Of a stretch of 64,000 nucleotides of DNA, positions 26,186 to 35,900 are shown one piece after another. The notes beneath the pieces are model-generated. The model did no database searches. It was given only the letters and a program-made list of their open reading frames with translations, and was not told the DNA's origin. This DNA is from Sphingobacterium sp. Lineage in GTDB: Bacteria; Bacteroidota; Bacteroidia; Sphingobacteriales; Sphingobacteriaceae. Position 1 is the first letter of the stretch. Each line of letters starts with the position of its first letter. The translations under genes were made by a program, and so were the position numbers. The stretch covers positions 228,180 through 292,179 of the forward strand of contig JAITLV010000126.1 in the NCBI GenBank assembly GCA_031277685.1, read 5' to 3'.

Positions 26186-28348
26186 ATGAAGTTTATACAT
26201 CATACTACAATTGCATTGGCACTATTGTTATCAGCAACGAACATCCCCTATAGTAATGCGAATCCAGACGAAGGAATGTACCCTTTGAGCGATTTGAATA
26301 GAGCTGGATTAAAGAAAGCTGGATTAAAGATCAGCGAGAAGGATATTTACAATCCTGGTCAAGTTGGACTGGTGGATGCGCTAGTACAAGTCAGTGGATG
26401 TACAGGATCATTCGTTTCCAATCGTGGTTTGATCATCACCAATCATCACTGCGCATTTTCAGCAGTCCAGTTAGCCAGTACGGCGATCAATAATTATCTA
26501 AAAAATGGTTTTGTTGCTCAAAATGAAGAGCAGGAGATTGAGGCGAAAGGACTAAAAATACGAATCACAGATTCATATGAAGACGTATCCACCAAAATAC
26601 TAAATGCGGTTGCCAATATCAGCGACCCCGTTGAGCGGATCAATACCATCAAAAAAAAGCAGGAGGAACTTGTTAAACAAGCTGAAAAAGAAGACCCGAC
26701 GATCAAAGCTGAAGTCTCTGAGATGTTCATTGGCAAAAGCTATGTACTGTTTCGTTACAAAACGATCGAAGATGTCCGCCTAGTTTATATTCCACGCCAA
26801 AATATTGGAGAATTTGGTGGTGAAACTGACAATTGGGTATGGCCACGTCATACAGGAGACTATTCATTCCTACGTGCTTATGTCAGTAAAGATGGAAAAT
26901 CAGTCCCTTACTCGAAAGATAATGTCCCCTACCAACCTAAAAAACATCTGAAAGTAAATCCAAATGGGGTAAAAGAAAATGATTTCACCTTTATCTTAGG
27001 CTATCCTGGAAAAACATTCAGACACCGTCCGGCTCAGTACATCAAATATCAACAGGACTATTTATTACCTTATGTTTCTAATTTGTACGATTTCCAGAAT
27101 CAACAAATGGAAGAAGCTGGTAAAGACAATACCGATATCGCATTATCATTGGCGACACGGATCAAGCGCAACGCCAATGTTCTTAAAAATTACCGTGGCA
27201 AACTCAAAGGCCTACGCGGAATAGACCTTCTTTCAACCAAAAAGCAAGAAGATGAAGCCCTGGCAGCATTTATTTTAAGTAAACCAGAACTTAAAGACAA
27301 ATATGGTAATTTGTTGAATGACATTGCAGCCTACTATCAAGTAAGTGACCAAGATGCTTTCAAAGAACTTTGGATCAATAATATTTATAACAGTACCAGC
27401 TTACTGAAAGTTGCCCGAGATCTCAATACATTAAAAGCAGCGATAGGCAAAGAACGATCTCCACAAGCGGCCAAACAATTATTTGATTACAATGTTGAAC
27501 AGCTTAAAAAAAGTATCAACGAAAGTTACGAAAGCTACAATAAACAGGCTGACCAGCGTATCCTAGCAAGGATGCTTGCCGATGCTGCTGCCTTCCAGGG
27601 CAAGAATCAGCTTGAATCTATTCAAAAACTTCAGCTCAATACTGAAACGGCCAGTACCTATGCTGCGCAGATCATCAATAATAGCAAATTGGCTGATCAA
27701 AATTATATCTTAAATACTGTTCTAGCGAGCGCAAATGCGCTACAGCAATTTGACGATAAATTGCTCAGTTTTCAGAATGAGCTAAATAACGACATTGTTA
27801 TCTTTGCTGCTGAACAGAAGAGACGCGAGGGAGTGCTGAACAAACTGATGGGTGATTATGTTGCTGTCAAAGAAATCTTTCAGGCCAAAAATTTTGTACC
27901 CGACGCCAATTCAACGTTACGACTAACTTTTGGACACATCAAAGGCTATGCTCCTGCTGATGCTACTTACATGAAACCATTTACCAGTATTGAAGGTATT
28001 ATTCAGAAAGGAAATCTTGGCTTGCCTGAGTTTGACTATCCACAGGAGATCAAAACTGCTTATCTTGCCAAGAACTTTGGACCTTACCTCAAAAAAGACC
28101 TAGGCTCAGTACCTGTCAATATACTGTATGACATGGATACGACAGGCGGTAACTCCGGTTCCCCCATTATGAATGCGAATGGTGAGTTAATTGGCGTCAA
28201 CTTTGACCGAGCTTATGATGCCACAATCAATGATTTTGCTTGGAACGAGAGTTATAGTAGATCCATCGGTGTGGATATCCGTTATGTGCTTTGGGTAGCA
28301 GACAAGATTGACAATGCTCATTTTATTCTAAAAGAAATGGGTCTATAA
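26186..28348 (+). CDS. S46-family dipeptidyl-peptidase, DPP11-like (acidic P1 specificity)
   Basis: The ATG at 26186 starts a normal signal peptide (ends near SNA, residue 25); the longer frame would need a TTG at 26168. The 720-residue enzyme is a periplasmic serine exopeptidase. The catalytic His lies in ITNHHCAF, Asp in the ETDNWVWPRHTGDYSF segment and Ser in TGGNSGSPIMN. S46 enzymes remove dipeptides from oligopeptides. The residue that separates DPP7 (Gly) from DPP11 (Arg) falls in VNFDRAYD, where Arg is present, predicting Asp/Glu at P1. A terminator follows at 28370. Confidence 0.95.
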   Translation: MKFIHHTTIALALLLSATNIPYSNANPDEGMYPLSDLNRAGLKKAGLKISEKDIYNPGQVGLVDALVQVSGCTGSFVSNRGLIITNHHCAFSAVQLASTAINNYLKNGFVAQNEEQEIEAKGLKIRITDSYEDVSTKILNAVANISDPVERINTIKKKQEELVKQAEKEDPTIKAEVSEMFIGKSYVLFRYKTIEDVRLVYIPRQNIGEFGGETDNWVWPRHTGDYSFLRAYVSKDGKSVPYSKDNVPYQPKKHLKVNPNGVKENDFTFILGYPGKTFRHRPAQYIKYQQDYLLPYVSNLYDFQNQQMEEAGKDNTDIALSLATRIKRNANVLKNYRGKLKGLRGIDLLSTKKQEDEALAAFILSKPELKDKYGNLLNDIAAYYQVSDQDAFKELWINNIYNSTSLLKVARDLNTLKAAIGKERSPQAAKQLFDYNVEQLKKSINESYESYNKQADQRILARMLADAAAFQGKNQLESIQKLQLNTETASTYAAQIINNSKLADQNYILNTVLASANALQQFDDKLLSFQNELNNDIVIFAAEQKRREGVLNKLMGDYVAVKEIFQAKNFVPDANSTLRLTFGHIKGYAPADATYMKPFTSIEGIIQKGNLGLPEFDYPQEIKTAYLAKNFGPYLKKDLGSVPVNILYDMDTTGGNSGSPIMNANGELIGVNFDRAYDATINDFAWNESYSRSIGVDIRYVLWVADKIDNAHFILKEMGL

Positions 28349-28369
28349 TAACGATTCCCCCTCTATTAT

Positions 28370-28406
28370 AAAAAGCACCTGGATAAAAATATTCAGGTGC
28401 TTTTTT
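28370..28406 (+). terminator. Intrinsic terminator after the S46 peptidase
   Basis: AAAAAGCACCTG (28370-28381) pairs perfectly with CAGGTGCTTTTT (28394-28405) in a 12-base stem, with a run of six T. Confidence 0.92.
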
Positions 28407-28439
28407 ATAAGATCATTAAAACGGCGTTGAACAGATGCT

Positions 28440-29612
28440 TTAACCTTTCGACGAATTTAGCAGCACATCTTTCAATCGGGACAATCCCGCTGCTAGGATA
28501 GATCTAGCACAGGCGATATTTAACCGAATGAAACAATCACTACCTTTACCATACATCGCGCCAACATTGACCTGTATATGAGCCTCTTGCAACAGCATTT
28601 GTCCTAATTTTCGGCTTGAAAGCTTCAGGGCTGAACAATCTATCCAAACCAAATAAGTTCCTTCAAGCGGCACAATTTTCAATGCCGGCAGATACTCCGC
28701 TACGTAGTTGTTTAGGTAAACGTAGTTACTGTGAATATAAGCAAGCGCCTGCTGTAACCACTCCTCGCCCTGTTGATAGGCAGCTATCAAACCGGTAATT
28801 GCGAAAGGGCTGATACTCGCAATCTCGTTAACAAGAAAGGCCTCCTGTATCCGCTTATTTAAAACAGGATCGGAAACGATGACAGTCGCAACCTGTAGTC
28901 CGGCCAGATTAAAGGTTTTGCTTGGAGCGATGCAGGTTATGCTATTTGCTAAAAATGCAGGACTAATCGTTGCAAAAGGAATATGGCGATGTCCTTCGAA
29001 AACCAGATCACAATGAATTTCATCGGAAATGACCAGAACGTTATGTTTTAGACAAATCTCTCCCAAGCGCTCAAGCTCTGCCATCTTCCAAACCCGCCCC
29101 GCGGGATTATGTGGGCTACAGAGCATAAAGAGTTTTACTTTTGGGTCACTCGCTTTGGCTTCAAAATCCTCAAAATCAATCGCATATTGACCATCTTTAT
29201 ACAGCAGATCATTGGAAATCACTTCGCAGCCATTACGTTCAATAGACGAAAAAAAACAATGATAAACAGGCTCTTGTATCAACACCTTATCCCCAGCAAC
29301 AGTCAATGCTTTGACAATGGCAGATAAAGCTGGTACAACACCCAAAACAGGAAGTATCCATTCCCTTTGTAAATAAAAACCGTGTTTACGTCCCGACCAA
29401 TTCGATACAGCAGCATAAAAGGCATCAGGAACTTTTGCGTAACCATAGACGCCATGCTGAACACGCTCGGCCAAAGCATTAATAACCGGTTGTGACGCCG
29501 GAAAATCCATATCGGCAACCCACAACGGTATTAAATCGGGATAGTTCTGTTGATTCCATTTCACCGAATCAGTATCGCGGCGGTTGACTATTTTATCAAA
29601 ATCGTAGATCAT
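28440..29612 (-). CDS. patB: PatB/MalY-family PLP-dependent C-S lyase (cystathionine beta-lyase type)
   Basis: 390 residues, fold-type I aminotransferase. The N-terminus DFDKIVNRRDTDSVKWN and LWVADMDFPASQPV is diagnostic for the MalY/PatB group. SPHNPAGRVW is the substrate/cofactor loop, ISDEIHCDLVF contains the PLP-ring Asp, and SKTFNLAG holds the Schiff-base Lys. It cleaves cystathionine or cysteine S-conjugates to homocysteine or thiol plus pyruvate and ammonia. It is a single gene, convergent with the S46 peptidase and divergent from dgkA. It could also act as an ordinary aminotransferase. Confidence 0.92.
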   Translation of the reverse strand: MIYDFDKIVNRRDTDSVKWNQQNYPDLIPLWVADMDFPASQPVINALAERVQHGVYGYAKVPDAFYAAVSNWSGRKHGFYLQREWILPVLGVVPALSAIVKALTVAGDKVLIQEPVYHCFFSSIERNGCEVISNDLLYKDGQYAIDFEDFEAKASDPKVKLFMLCSPHNPAGRVWKMAELERLGEICLKHNVLVISDEIHCDLVFEGHRHIPFATISPAFLANSITCIAPSKTFNLAGLQVATVIVSDPVLNKRIQEAFLVNEIASISPFAITGLIAAYQQGEEWLQQALAYIHSNYVYLNNYVAEYLPALKIVPLEGTYLVWIDCSALKLSSRKLGQMLLQEAHIQVNVGAMYGKGSDCFIRLNIACARSILAAGLSRLKDVLLNSSKG

Positions 29613-29778
29613 GAAGCAATTTAATCAAAAATAACAGGCATTTACAATAAAACATAGGGTAAAATAAACAGCTCAAAAAAACAACTCCCGATCGTATCAT
29701 TGAAGGGACAAACCGCAAATAAGGCAGATTAAAAACGAACGGAAAGGTTATATTTACATCAAATATCATATCAAGACG

Positions 29779-30174
29779 ATGGGCAGCAGCAAATTTTCAT
29801 TACGGGACCGAATCAGAAGTTTTGGCTATGCCTTCAACGGATTAAAAACTGTTTGGCAAGAAGAACACAATTTTCGGATACATCTCGTCGCCACGGTCTT
29901 GGTCATTATAGTATCTTGTCTGCTCCGAATTAGTCATACGGAGTGGATAGCCATTATTTTTTCCATTGGCTTCGTTCTCGTCTGTGAATTACTGAATACG
30001 GCGTTGGAACATCTCGCTGATTTTGTCTGTCAGGACAAGAATCCCAACATAAAAAGGATCAAGGATATCGCAGCTGCAGCAGTCATGTTAAGTAGTCTCA
30101 CCGCGTTGTTGATCGGACTGATCATATTTATTCCGAAGCTTTTGGCAATCTGCTCATCGACCCACATTTTCTAA
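29779..30174 (+). CDS. dgkA: Small integral membrane kinase of the DgkA family (diacylglycerol/undecaprenol kinase)
   Basis: 131 residues. The family hallmarks are visible: an N-terminal amphipathic stretch (RSFGYAFNGLKTVWQEEHNFRIHL), three membrane helices, the active-site segment CELLNTALEHLAD (about 74-86) and KDIAAAAVML. These homotrimeric kinases phosphorylate diacylglycerol or undecaprenol with ATP; members of this length outside Proteobacteria often act on undecaprenol, so the lipid is open. The 3' end overlaps the convergent lipoprotein gene by 21 bases. Confidence 0.93.
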   Translation: MGSSKFSLRDRIRSFGYAFNGLKTVWQEEHNFRIHLVATVLVIIVSCLLRISHTEWIAIIFSIGFVLVCELLNTALEHLADFVCQDKNPNIKRIKDIAAAAVMLSSLTALLIGLIIFIPKLLAICSSTHIF

Positions 30175-30621
30175 AATAAATTTGTCATCATAAGTCAATT
30201 TATCCGGCGCAACAAAGGACATCTTGCCGCTCTTTTCTTCCATCTCACCATACCCTTCAACAGCGCGATCTTTTCTAAGTTTAAAAGCGACCTGCCGGAC
30301 AGACTCTTGTCCTTCAGAAGAAAAGCTATAATCTGCCAACAGGATGCTATCTTTGAGTATACCATCAATATGACCCCTATTTCGGTCCTTTTCCTTCCAG
30401 TTATAACTGAGATCACCATGTACCTTATTACCGTCGATAGCAATTGTTAACGAAATTGTATCTCCATTTTTGAGGTATTGATAAGTTGCATTAGCAGCGC
30501 TTGTCACGGCAACGCTTACAGTATCTGATCCCATTTGTGTTTGGTCAGCTTTGTTTTTCCCATTTTGCTGACAAGCCGTAGCAAAAATCAGCAAGGACAA
30601 TCCTAGATTGATTACTTTCAT
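30154..30621 (-). CDS. Small lipoprotein of unknown function
   Basis: The ATG at 30621 gives a compact lipoprotein signal, MKVINLGLSLLIFATAC, so it is preferred to an upstream start at 30699. The 155-residue product carries its Cys at residue 17, followed by a polar linker and a beta-rich domain (TISLTIAIDGNKVHGDLSYNW, DGILKDSILLADYSF). It resembles the small eight-stranded lipoproteins common in Bacteroidota but no family is recognised with certainty. It overlaps the end of dgkA on the other strand by 21 bases. Confidence 0.7.
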   Translation of the reverse strand: MKVINLGLSLLIFATACQQNGKNKADQTQMGSDTVSVAVTSAANATYQYLKNGDTISLTIAIDGNKVHGDLSYNWKEKDRNRGHIDGILKDSILLADYSFSSEGQESVRQVAFKLRKDRAVEGYGEMEEKSGKMSFVAPDKLTYDDKFILENVGR

Positions 30622-30964
30622 ACAAAATTTAATTTTCCTTAAATACAGCAAAAAGAGCAAACTAAACGCAATATCGCCAAGAACTCCCCAAGCAATCACA
30701 GCATATTAGTCCAACATCTCATGCCCTAGTTTTACCTTTTAAAAATAGCAATCAAAACGGTATATTGTTTTAAATAACTAGCATTTAATAATTTGCTATT
30801 AGAAAAACAAAAATTACCCCAATATTGTTTATAAGTTATAGCGTGATAAAAGATTAAAAATAAACAATTTAGTAACAATAAAATTATTCATAGCTTATTG
30901 TAAAGCTAAATTTTATTAGTAAATTGTACACTATAAAATTCAGGAATTCTTAACCAATATTAGT
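30622..30964. other. Very AT-rich region upstream of a small ORF
   Basis: 343 bases between the divergent lipoprotein and the small ORF at 30965. TAGCTT (30891-30896) and AAGCTA (30903-30908) form a perfect inverted repeat with a 6-base loop. No TAnnTTTG promoter or RNA family was recognised. Confidence 0.35.
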
Positions 30965-31153
30965 ATGAAAGATGTAAGCTTTAAGAAATTTGACAGCGGG
31001 TGTACATCCCTCGCTAACTTATCCATTGAAACAGATTTGGCTATTATTGTTAAAGAGAATGTTTCTATTTCTTCGGAATCGAAAATAGAAAAGCTTCGAC
31101 GCTGTAAGGAGGAATTACTAAAAAGTCTTTGGTTTGTTCAACGTCAGTGTTGA
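30965..31153 (+). CDS. Small ORF of unknown function, 62 residues
   Basis: The peptide starts MKDVSFKKFDSGCTSL and ends WFVQRQC; it has three Cys (13, 47 and 62) and a helical, charged C-terminal half (KIEKLRRCKEELLKSLW). No family is recognised and there is no signal peptide or membrane segment. Support for a real gene is its own intrinsic terminator 59 bases downstream (31212-31250), with no other plus-strand gene nearby to use it. It could be a small regulator, a toxin or peptide precursor, or a non-coding RNA that happens to contain an ORF. Confidence 0.45.
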   Translation: MKDVSFKKFDSGCTSLANLSIETDLAIIVKENVSISSESKIEKLRRCKEELLKSLWFVQRQC

Positions 31154-31211
31154 CCGGCAACTCATTAATTTCAATTAATCGTCCAAAAAGTTATTTTTTT
31201 CCTTGAAAAGG

Positions 31212-31250
31212 AAGCCTCCCCAAGTTATTGTATATTGGAGAGGCTTTTTT
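31212..31250 (+). terminator. Intrinsic terminator after the small ORF
   Basis: AAGCCTCCCCAA (31212-31223) pairs with TTGGAGAGGCTT (31235-31246) with one mismatch, followed by T (six in a row from 31245). It also lies 29 bases beyond the stop of the convergent pyruvate oxidase gene. Confidence 0.8.
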
Positions 31251-31278
31251 CTATCGGATAGCATGTTACGTCACTATA

Positions 31279-33018
31279 TCATAGTGATTTCAAATGTTTG
31301 TAATTAGATTTGATGGTGTCCCAGACTTCTTCAAAATTTCCTGACAACATCAATTTTGCCATGCTTTCGGTCATCCCTTTCATTTGGCTAAACGAAATTT
31401 TGGGTGGCATAGCCAAAGCATTTGGGCTCGTATAAATATCAATGAGCACCGGCTCATCCTCCACACGGAGTGCCTCACTCAAGATACCGTCAACTTCCTC
31501 AGGCTGAGTCACAGTAAAAGCCCGAATTCCCATGGCCTGCGCTACCATCGCAAAATCCGGATTGACCATATTGGTTTCCTGATCCTTCAAACCCGCCACC
31601 TGCATTTCCAACTTGACCATTCCTAGCGAACGGTTGTTAAATACAATCAGCTTGATGGGCAAATTGTACTGTTTAATTGTAGCAAGGTCTCCTAACAACA
31701 TAGAAAGCCCACCATCGCCACAGAAGGCGATAACCTGTCTATCAGAATGTGTCAACGCTGCCCCGATAGCCATTGGCATTGCATTCGCCATAGAGCCATG
31801 ATTAAACGACCCCAGCATTTTGCGATCCCGACGTTGATTGATATAGCGCGCCCCCCATACACAGGACATGCCTGTATCCAACAAAAAAATGGCATCATCA
31901 CTTGCTTTTTGATCAATCGTATGAGCGACAAACTCTGGCTGAATGGCACATTCACTGCCGAAATCATCCACATAAATCATCAGATCTTCTTTGACCTTCT
32001 CATATGCAGCCAATTGTTTTTCGAGAAAACTTGAATCAGTTCTCGCTTCTACGAAAGGCAAGACGGCTTTCAATGTGTGCTCGATATCCCCAACCAAACC
32101 GTAATCTACGATGGATCTCCGCCCGAGTTTCTCACCTTCAATATCTATCTGAACAATCGTTTTATTGGTCGGTATAAAATCCTTGTAGGGAAAGTCCGTA
32201 CCTAAAAGCAAGATGAGATCAGAATGGTGCATACTCTGGAAAGCTGATGCTGTACCCAGAAGTCCTGTCATCCCTATTTCATTCGGGTTGTCACGCTGGA
32301 TATCCAATTTAGCCTTAAAGGAATACCCAACTGGTGCATGAATTTTTTGTGATAGTTCAACAATCTGTTGCTGAGCATTCTTCGCACCAACACCACAGAA
32401 TAAAGTCACCTTATCAGCCTGATTGATATACTGAGCCAAACGGCCGACTTCCATGTCTGATGGCCTGACTTGCGGTTGTGTAAAAAATACCTTTGACGAG
32501 GTATTCATATGAACAGCTTCCATTTCAGAAACATCTCCCGGTAGACCGATAACAGCAACATCACGTTTGGAAATGGCTTGTTGCAGCGCATTTTGAACCA
32601 TACGTTGCACCTGTTCAGGCCGGGTAATCATCTGATTATAACAGGAACAGTCATCAAATAGTTTAATGGGATTGGTCTCCTGAAAATAGTCTGTTCCAAA
32701 CTCATACGTTGCGCAGGTCGAAGCAATCACCAACATCGGAACACGTGTCTTATGTGCCTCATAAACCCCATTAATCAGGTGTACATGCCCTGGCCCACTG
32801 CTACCAGCACAACAGGCAATCCCGTACAAATCTGCTTCAGCCGTTGCTGCGAAGGCACCGACCTCCTCATGCCGAACATGTATCCATTGCATGGTTCCGT
32901 CCTCGTGAACCGCCTCATTAAAGAAATTTAAACTATCTCCCGTTACGGCATAAATACGTTTGATTCCCGCATCCTTTAAAATACCAACGATTTGGTGTGC
33001 TACATTTTTCATACCCAT
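31279..33018 (-). CDS. poxB: Pyruvate oxidase / pyruvate:quinone oxidoreductase (ThDP-dependent)
   Basis: 579 residues, close to the 572 of E. coli PoxB. The three ThDP-family domains are visible: an N-terminal pyrimidine-binding part with the catalytic Glu in VRHEEVGAFAA, a central FAD-binding part, and the C-terminal ThDP-binding motif GDGGLSMLLGDLATIKQYNL with VFNNRSLGM. It decarboxylates pyruvate to acetate and CO2, passing electrons to the quinone pool. The extreme C-terminus is the membrane-attachment region in E. coli; here it is amphipathic (NFEEVWDTIKSNYKHLKSL). The start may be Met3 (33012). A single-gene unit. Confidence 0.93.
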   Translation of the reverse strand: MGMKNVAHQIVGILKDAGIKRIYAVTGDSLNFFNEAVHEDGTMQWIHVRHEEVGAFAATAEADLYGIACCAGSSGPGHVHLINGVYEAHKTRVPMLVIASTCATYEFGTDYFQETNPIKLFDDCSCYNQMITRPEQVQRMVQNALQQAISKRDVAVIGLPGDVSEMEAVHMNTSSKVFFTQPQVRPSDMEVGRLAQYINQADKVTLFCGVGAKNAQQQIVELSQKIHAPVGYSFKAKLDIQRDNPNEIGMTGLLGTASAFQSMHHSDLILLLGTDFPYKDFIPTNKTIVQIDIEGEKLGRRSIVDYGLVGDIEHTLKAVLPFVEARTDSSFLEKQLAAYEKVKEDLMIYVDDFGSECAIQPEFVAHTIDQKASDDAIFLLDTGMSCVWGARYINQRRDRKMLGSFNHGSMANAMPMAIGAALTHSDRQVIAFCGDGGLSMLLGDLATIKQYNLPIKLIVFNNRSLGMVKLEMQVAGLKDQETNMVNPDFAMVAQAMGIRAFTVTQPEEVDGILSEALRVEDEPVLIDIYTSPNALAMPPKISFSQMKGMTESMAKLMLSGNFEEVWDTIKSNYKHLKSL

Positions 33019-33202
33019 ATCATGATTTAAGATTTTGCTATAGCGACAATGTATCTATTACACTATCGCTTCCTTATAACAACAATATTGTGAAACAATG
33101 GTTTTGAGTATTCCTTCATTGTAAAAAAAGATAAAAGCAAATCGAAATGACAGGTTTTCTCAGCAGCAACAAAAATTGAAATGTATTAAATCCTCCATAA
33201 CA

Positions 33203-33239
33203 AAAAACAGGCTGCTCTATGGAAGAGCAGCCTGTTTTT
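33203..33239. terminator. Bidirectional perfect terminator downstream of the DUF4091 gene
   Basis: AAAAACAGGCTGCTCT (33203-33218) pairs perfectly with AGAGCAGCCTGTTTTT (33224-33239), 16 base pairs with a 5-base loop. The T-run on the minus strand serves the DUF4091 gene. Confidence 0.93.
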
Positions 33240-33260
33240 GTCAACTTTGTTTGTTTTTAA

Positions 33261-35042
33261 TTAGTTGATTTTATTGGATAATTCAGTCACAAACGCTTTC
33301 GCATCATTGAGATCTTCATTCCAAGCCGCAAAGCGTCTAGATTTCTTCAATTTAGCAATCTTTGCATTCAACTTTGTTAAATCCGTTTGATCATTAGATT
33401 TCTCCAGTTTTTCCTTCAGTATACTTACTTTGGTATAATCTTGAATACCTTCTAACATGCGCTCATAACGAATCGAGCTACGACCTTGCGGGTAAACAAT
33501 ATAAGTATCTCCTGCCGGCCATGTCCGGAATCTTGAATCGCGCAATGGATCGGCTACCCAAGAATTAAAAGCCCAGCGCAAAGCCCCATCAAAACCAGCG
33601 GCAAGTGCGTACCAGGCCATATAAGTCGACTCCGCCGGATCGGAAAAGGTAAATTGATTTGGGAATTCATCCGAACAGCAGACATAAAATGTCGTAATAT
33701 AACCTTTTTTACGTCTATCAATTAAATCATTGTGGTCGAAGGGATCGCCCACTGCAACACTGATATCCGTACTTTTTTGATAACGCTGATAGCTTTTGTG
33801 ATTATCCGCAAAAGCAATTCCAAACTCCGGAGTTACTCGTTCCAAAAGTGCTACTGCTGGATCCATTTCTTCGCGACTCCGCTCGTCCATTGCGATATTC
33901 GTAATTTTCAACCAGCCCTTGGCACTCACGTGCTTACTAAAATCCTTCAAGAATGGTGTCCATAACTCCTCAAAAACTGGCGTTCCTGGCTTTGCGACTA
34001 CATTGACCAGCTCATTTTTTGCTTCATCAAAATAATGAACTTCATTATTCCATGGCAATAATGAGTAACAGTTGATTTGTTTATTGATACCCAAATCCAT
34101 CATAAATTGCACCCATTTATCAAAAATGCGATAATCATAAGTCCAAGATCCATCTTTTGTCTTTTTCCAGCTGATCATGTCTGCATAGGGGTCATAGGTC
34201 TGTGTATTCCAGGCATCCTTATTGAGCGTAGCTGTAATCACTTTCTGTCCCACCGCGGCTAATTGTTTCATTGTTGGCTTCAATGCTTCAAAATGTTCAT
34301 CACTCCACATTTTTACATTATTGACGCGTGCCACAGCCGAAGGATGTTGCCATTGATCCAAATGAAACGCCCATTGCGAAGCTGGCGGCAATACGTGATT
34401 TTGTACATTAACAACCAGCTCTAAATCCTGCTTTACCTGACCTTTTTGTTTAATAGAAATCGTTGTTTTGTATTGACCCGCAGCTGCTTCAGCAGGAACT
34501 TTCACGGTAATCCACACCGGACGTACTTTCTTAGCTTCGAGGTCGTAACTTTTTAAATCATCCAACATATCCGCAGAAAGAGCTGCTTTAAAGTCTTCGG
34601 GTTTACGGTAACCACATCCTTCCGCAAATTCATCTGTCATCACATAACGAACAAATCGCGCTTGTACAGCCTTAGCGGAAATAGATTTCCCCGTGTTCGA
34701 TTTTAGTTCGCCCGTCGAAACAACTACACCAGGAGTTGCCGCATTTGTCCACAGGAGTACCTGCGCAGATACTTGCTCCCCTTTCCATGCATCCACAGTT
34801 GCGTTGGGTTGGACGGCAATGTTCGGATTTAATGATTTTGGAAACCGCTTATCAATAGACACAAAGGACGCATGCAAACCTGGTTTAACATTTGACCAAT
34901 TAGAAAGTGTATCCTTTGTCGGATCGGCCATTTCAGTAAAAGTTGTTCCCACAGCATAACGCTCCTGGGAAAAAGCTTGATTATTGCCGCAAAATAATAG
35001 ACATGCGAATGCAATAGTAGAATAAAGAGTAGTTTTAGGCAT
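33261..35042 (-). CDS. Secreted DUF4091 glycoside-hydrolase-like protein
   Basis: The start at ATG 35042 (MPKTTLYSTIAF) gives a good signal peptide ending QAFSQ. The 593-residue product has an N-terminal beta-sandwich region and a C-terminal TIM-barrel-like DUF4091 domain with FYVCCSDEFPNQFTFSDP, STYMAWYALAAGFDGALRWAFNSW and SSIRYERMLEGIQDY. DUF4091 proteins are predicted carbohydrate-active enzymes found in polysaccharide degradation loci. The catalytic residues are not known to me. It stands 142 bases upstream-adjacent to the mtfA-like gene on the same strand. Substrate unknown. Confidence 0.85.
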   Translation of the reverse strand: MPKTTLYSTIAFACLLFCGNNQAFSQERYAVGTTFTEMADPTKDTLSNWSNVKPGLHASFVSIDKRFPKSLNPNIAVQPNATVDAWKGEQVSAQVLLWTNAATPGVVVSTGELKSNTGKSISAKAVQARFVRYVMTDEFAEGCGYRKPEDFKAALSADMLDDLKSYDLEAKKVRPVWITVKVPAEAAAGQYKTTISIKQKGQVKQDLELVVNVQNHVLPPASQWAFHLDQWQHPSAVARVNNVKMWSDEHFEALKPTMKQLAAVGQKVITATLNKDAWNTQTYDPYADMISWKKTKDGSWTYDYRIFDKWVQFMMDLGINKQINCYSLLPWNNEVHYFDEAKNELVNVVAKPGTPVFEELWTPFLKDFSKHVSAKGWLKITNIAMDERSREEMDPAVALLERVTPEFGIAFADNHKSYQRYQKSTDISVAVGDPFDHNDLIDRRKKGYITTFYVCCSDEFPNQFTFSDPAESTYMAWYALAAGFDGALRWAFNSWVADPLRDSRFRTWPAGDTYIVYPQGRSSIRYERMLEGIQDYTKVSILKEKLEKSNDQTDLTKLNAKIAKLKKSRRFAAWNEDLNDAKAFVTELSNKIN

Positions 35043-35116
35043 AACAGTTTGTATTAACAAAAAAAGCAAACATTTTCTGTTTGCTTTAAAAATACTAAAA
35101 TTTTATTTATCTCCGT

Positions 35117-35899
35117 TTAACTTTGTTCAAAAATTCTAGAAAGTGCGAGATAAAGTTCGGGATGGTTCTTTTGAAATTTTGCTGGATTCTCAAAAAAGTA
35201 TTCGGAGGCAACTGCAAAAAACTCTCCCGGATTGGTCATACCATAGGTATCAATATCCGATTTATGTTGTTTTATCTTATTGATTTCTTCCCGTATTAAA
35301 TTCATAAAAGGAATCACTGCTGCCTTGTCCAACAAATAACTTGGAATACCATCGACCGTACCATCAGTTTTATCAATGAGATGTACAAATTCATGGATGG
35401 CGGTATTCTGGCCATCAGCAGCATTTTTAAAACCATATTCCAGCGCCGATTTAGATAAAATCATCTGCCCATTCATAGCGCCTTCACCTACCATCCCCAT
35501 GATATTCCGGTCTGCATGCCCTTCGAACTGGTAATCGGCATTAAAATGCGCAGGATAGACCATAATATTGGTTAAATTGGGATAGGTCCATTTCTTAAAA
35601 GCAAATATGGGGATAATTGCACTTGCTGCAATCAGCATATAATCTTTGAGCTCGACTGTCACTCCTACTCCCTCGATCTTGACGGTATCTAAAAATGATA
35701 GGCAGCGTGCTTCAAACTCTTGCTTATCGCTGTTCGAAAGATGACGATAATAGTCCACTTCTTTTTCCAGGATATCCCTACCTTCATCACTCAACATTCG
35801 CTTGATAGCCTTATTGTTTTTAGCCGTACGGTTTAACAGGTAATATACAACGTAAATGGTTACTGGTATAAGCAGTATAATAAAAATCTTTCCTAACAT
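35117..35899 (-). CDS. MtfA-like zinc metallopeptidase
   Basis: 260 residues. An N-terminal hydrophobic helix (about 4-23) suggests membrane anchoring. The zinc motif HEFVH (near 170) in TAIHEFVHLIDKTDG, plus a downstream acidic segment GEFFAVASEYFFENP that carries the third ligand Glu, identify the M90/MtfA family. E. coli MtfA inactivates the Mlc repressor and has aminopeptidase activity; that role is not established here. Only one base separates it from the upstream lipoprotein gene, so they form an operon. The glycogen operon lies just beyond on the same strand. Confidence 0.9.
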   Translation of the reverse strand: MLGKIFIILLIPVTIYVVYYLLNRTAKNNKAIKRMLSDEGRDILEKEVDYYRHLSNSDKQEFEARCLSFLDTVKIEGVGVTVELKDYMLIAASAIIPIFAFKKWTYPNLTNIMVYPAHFNADYQFEGHADRNIMGMVGEGAMNGQMILSKSALEYGFKNAADGQNTAIHEFVHLIDKTDGTVDGIPSYLLDKAAVIPFMNLIREEINKIKQHKSDIDTYGMTNPGEFFAVASEYFFENPAKFQKNHPELYLALSRIFEQS

Positions 35900-35900
35900 A

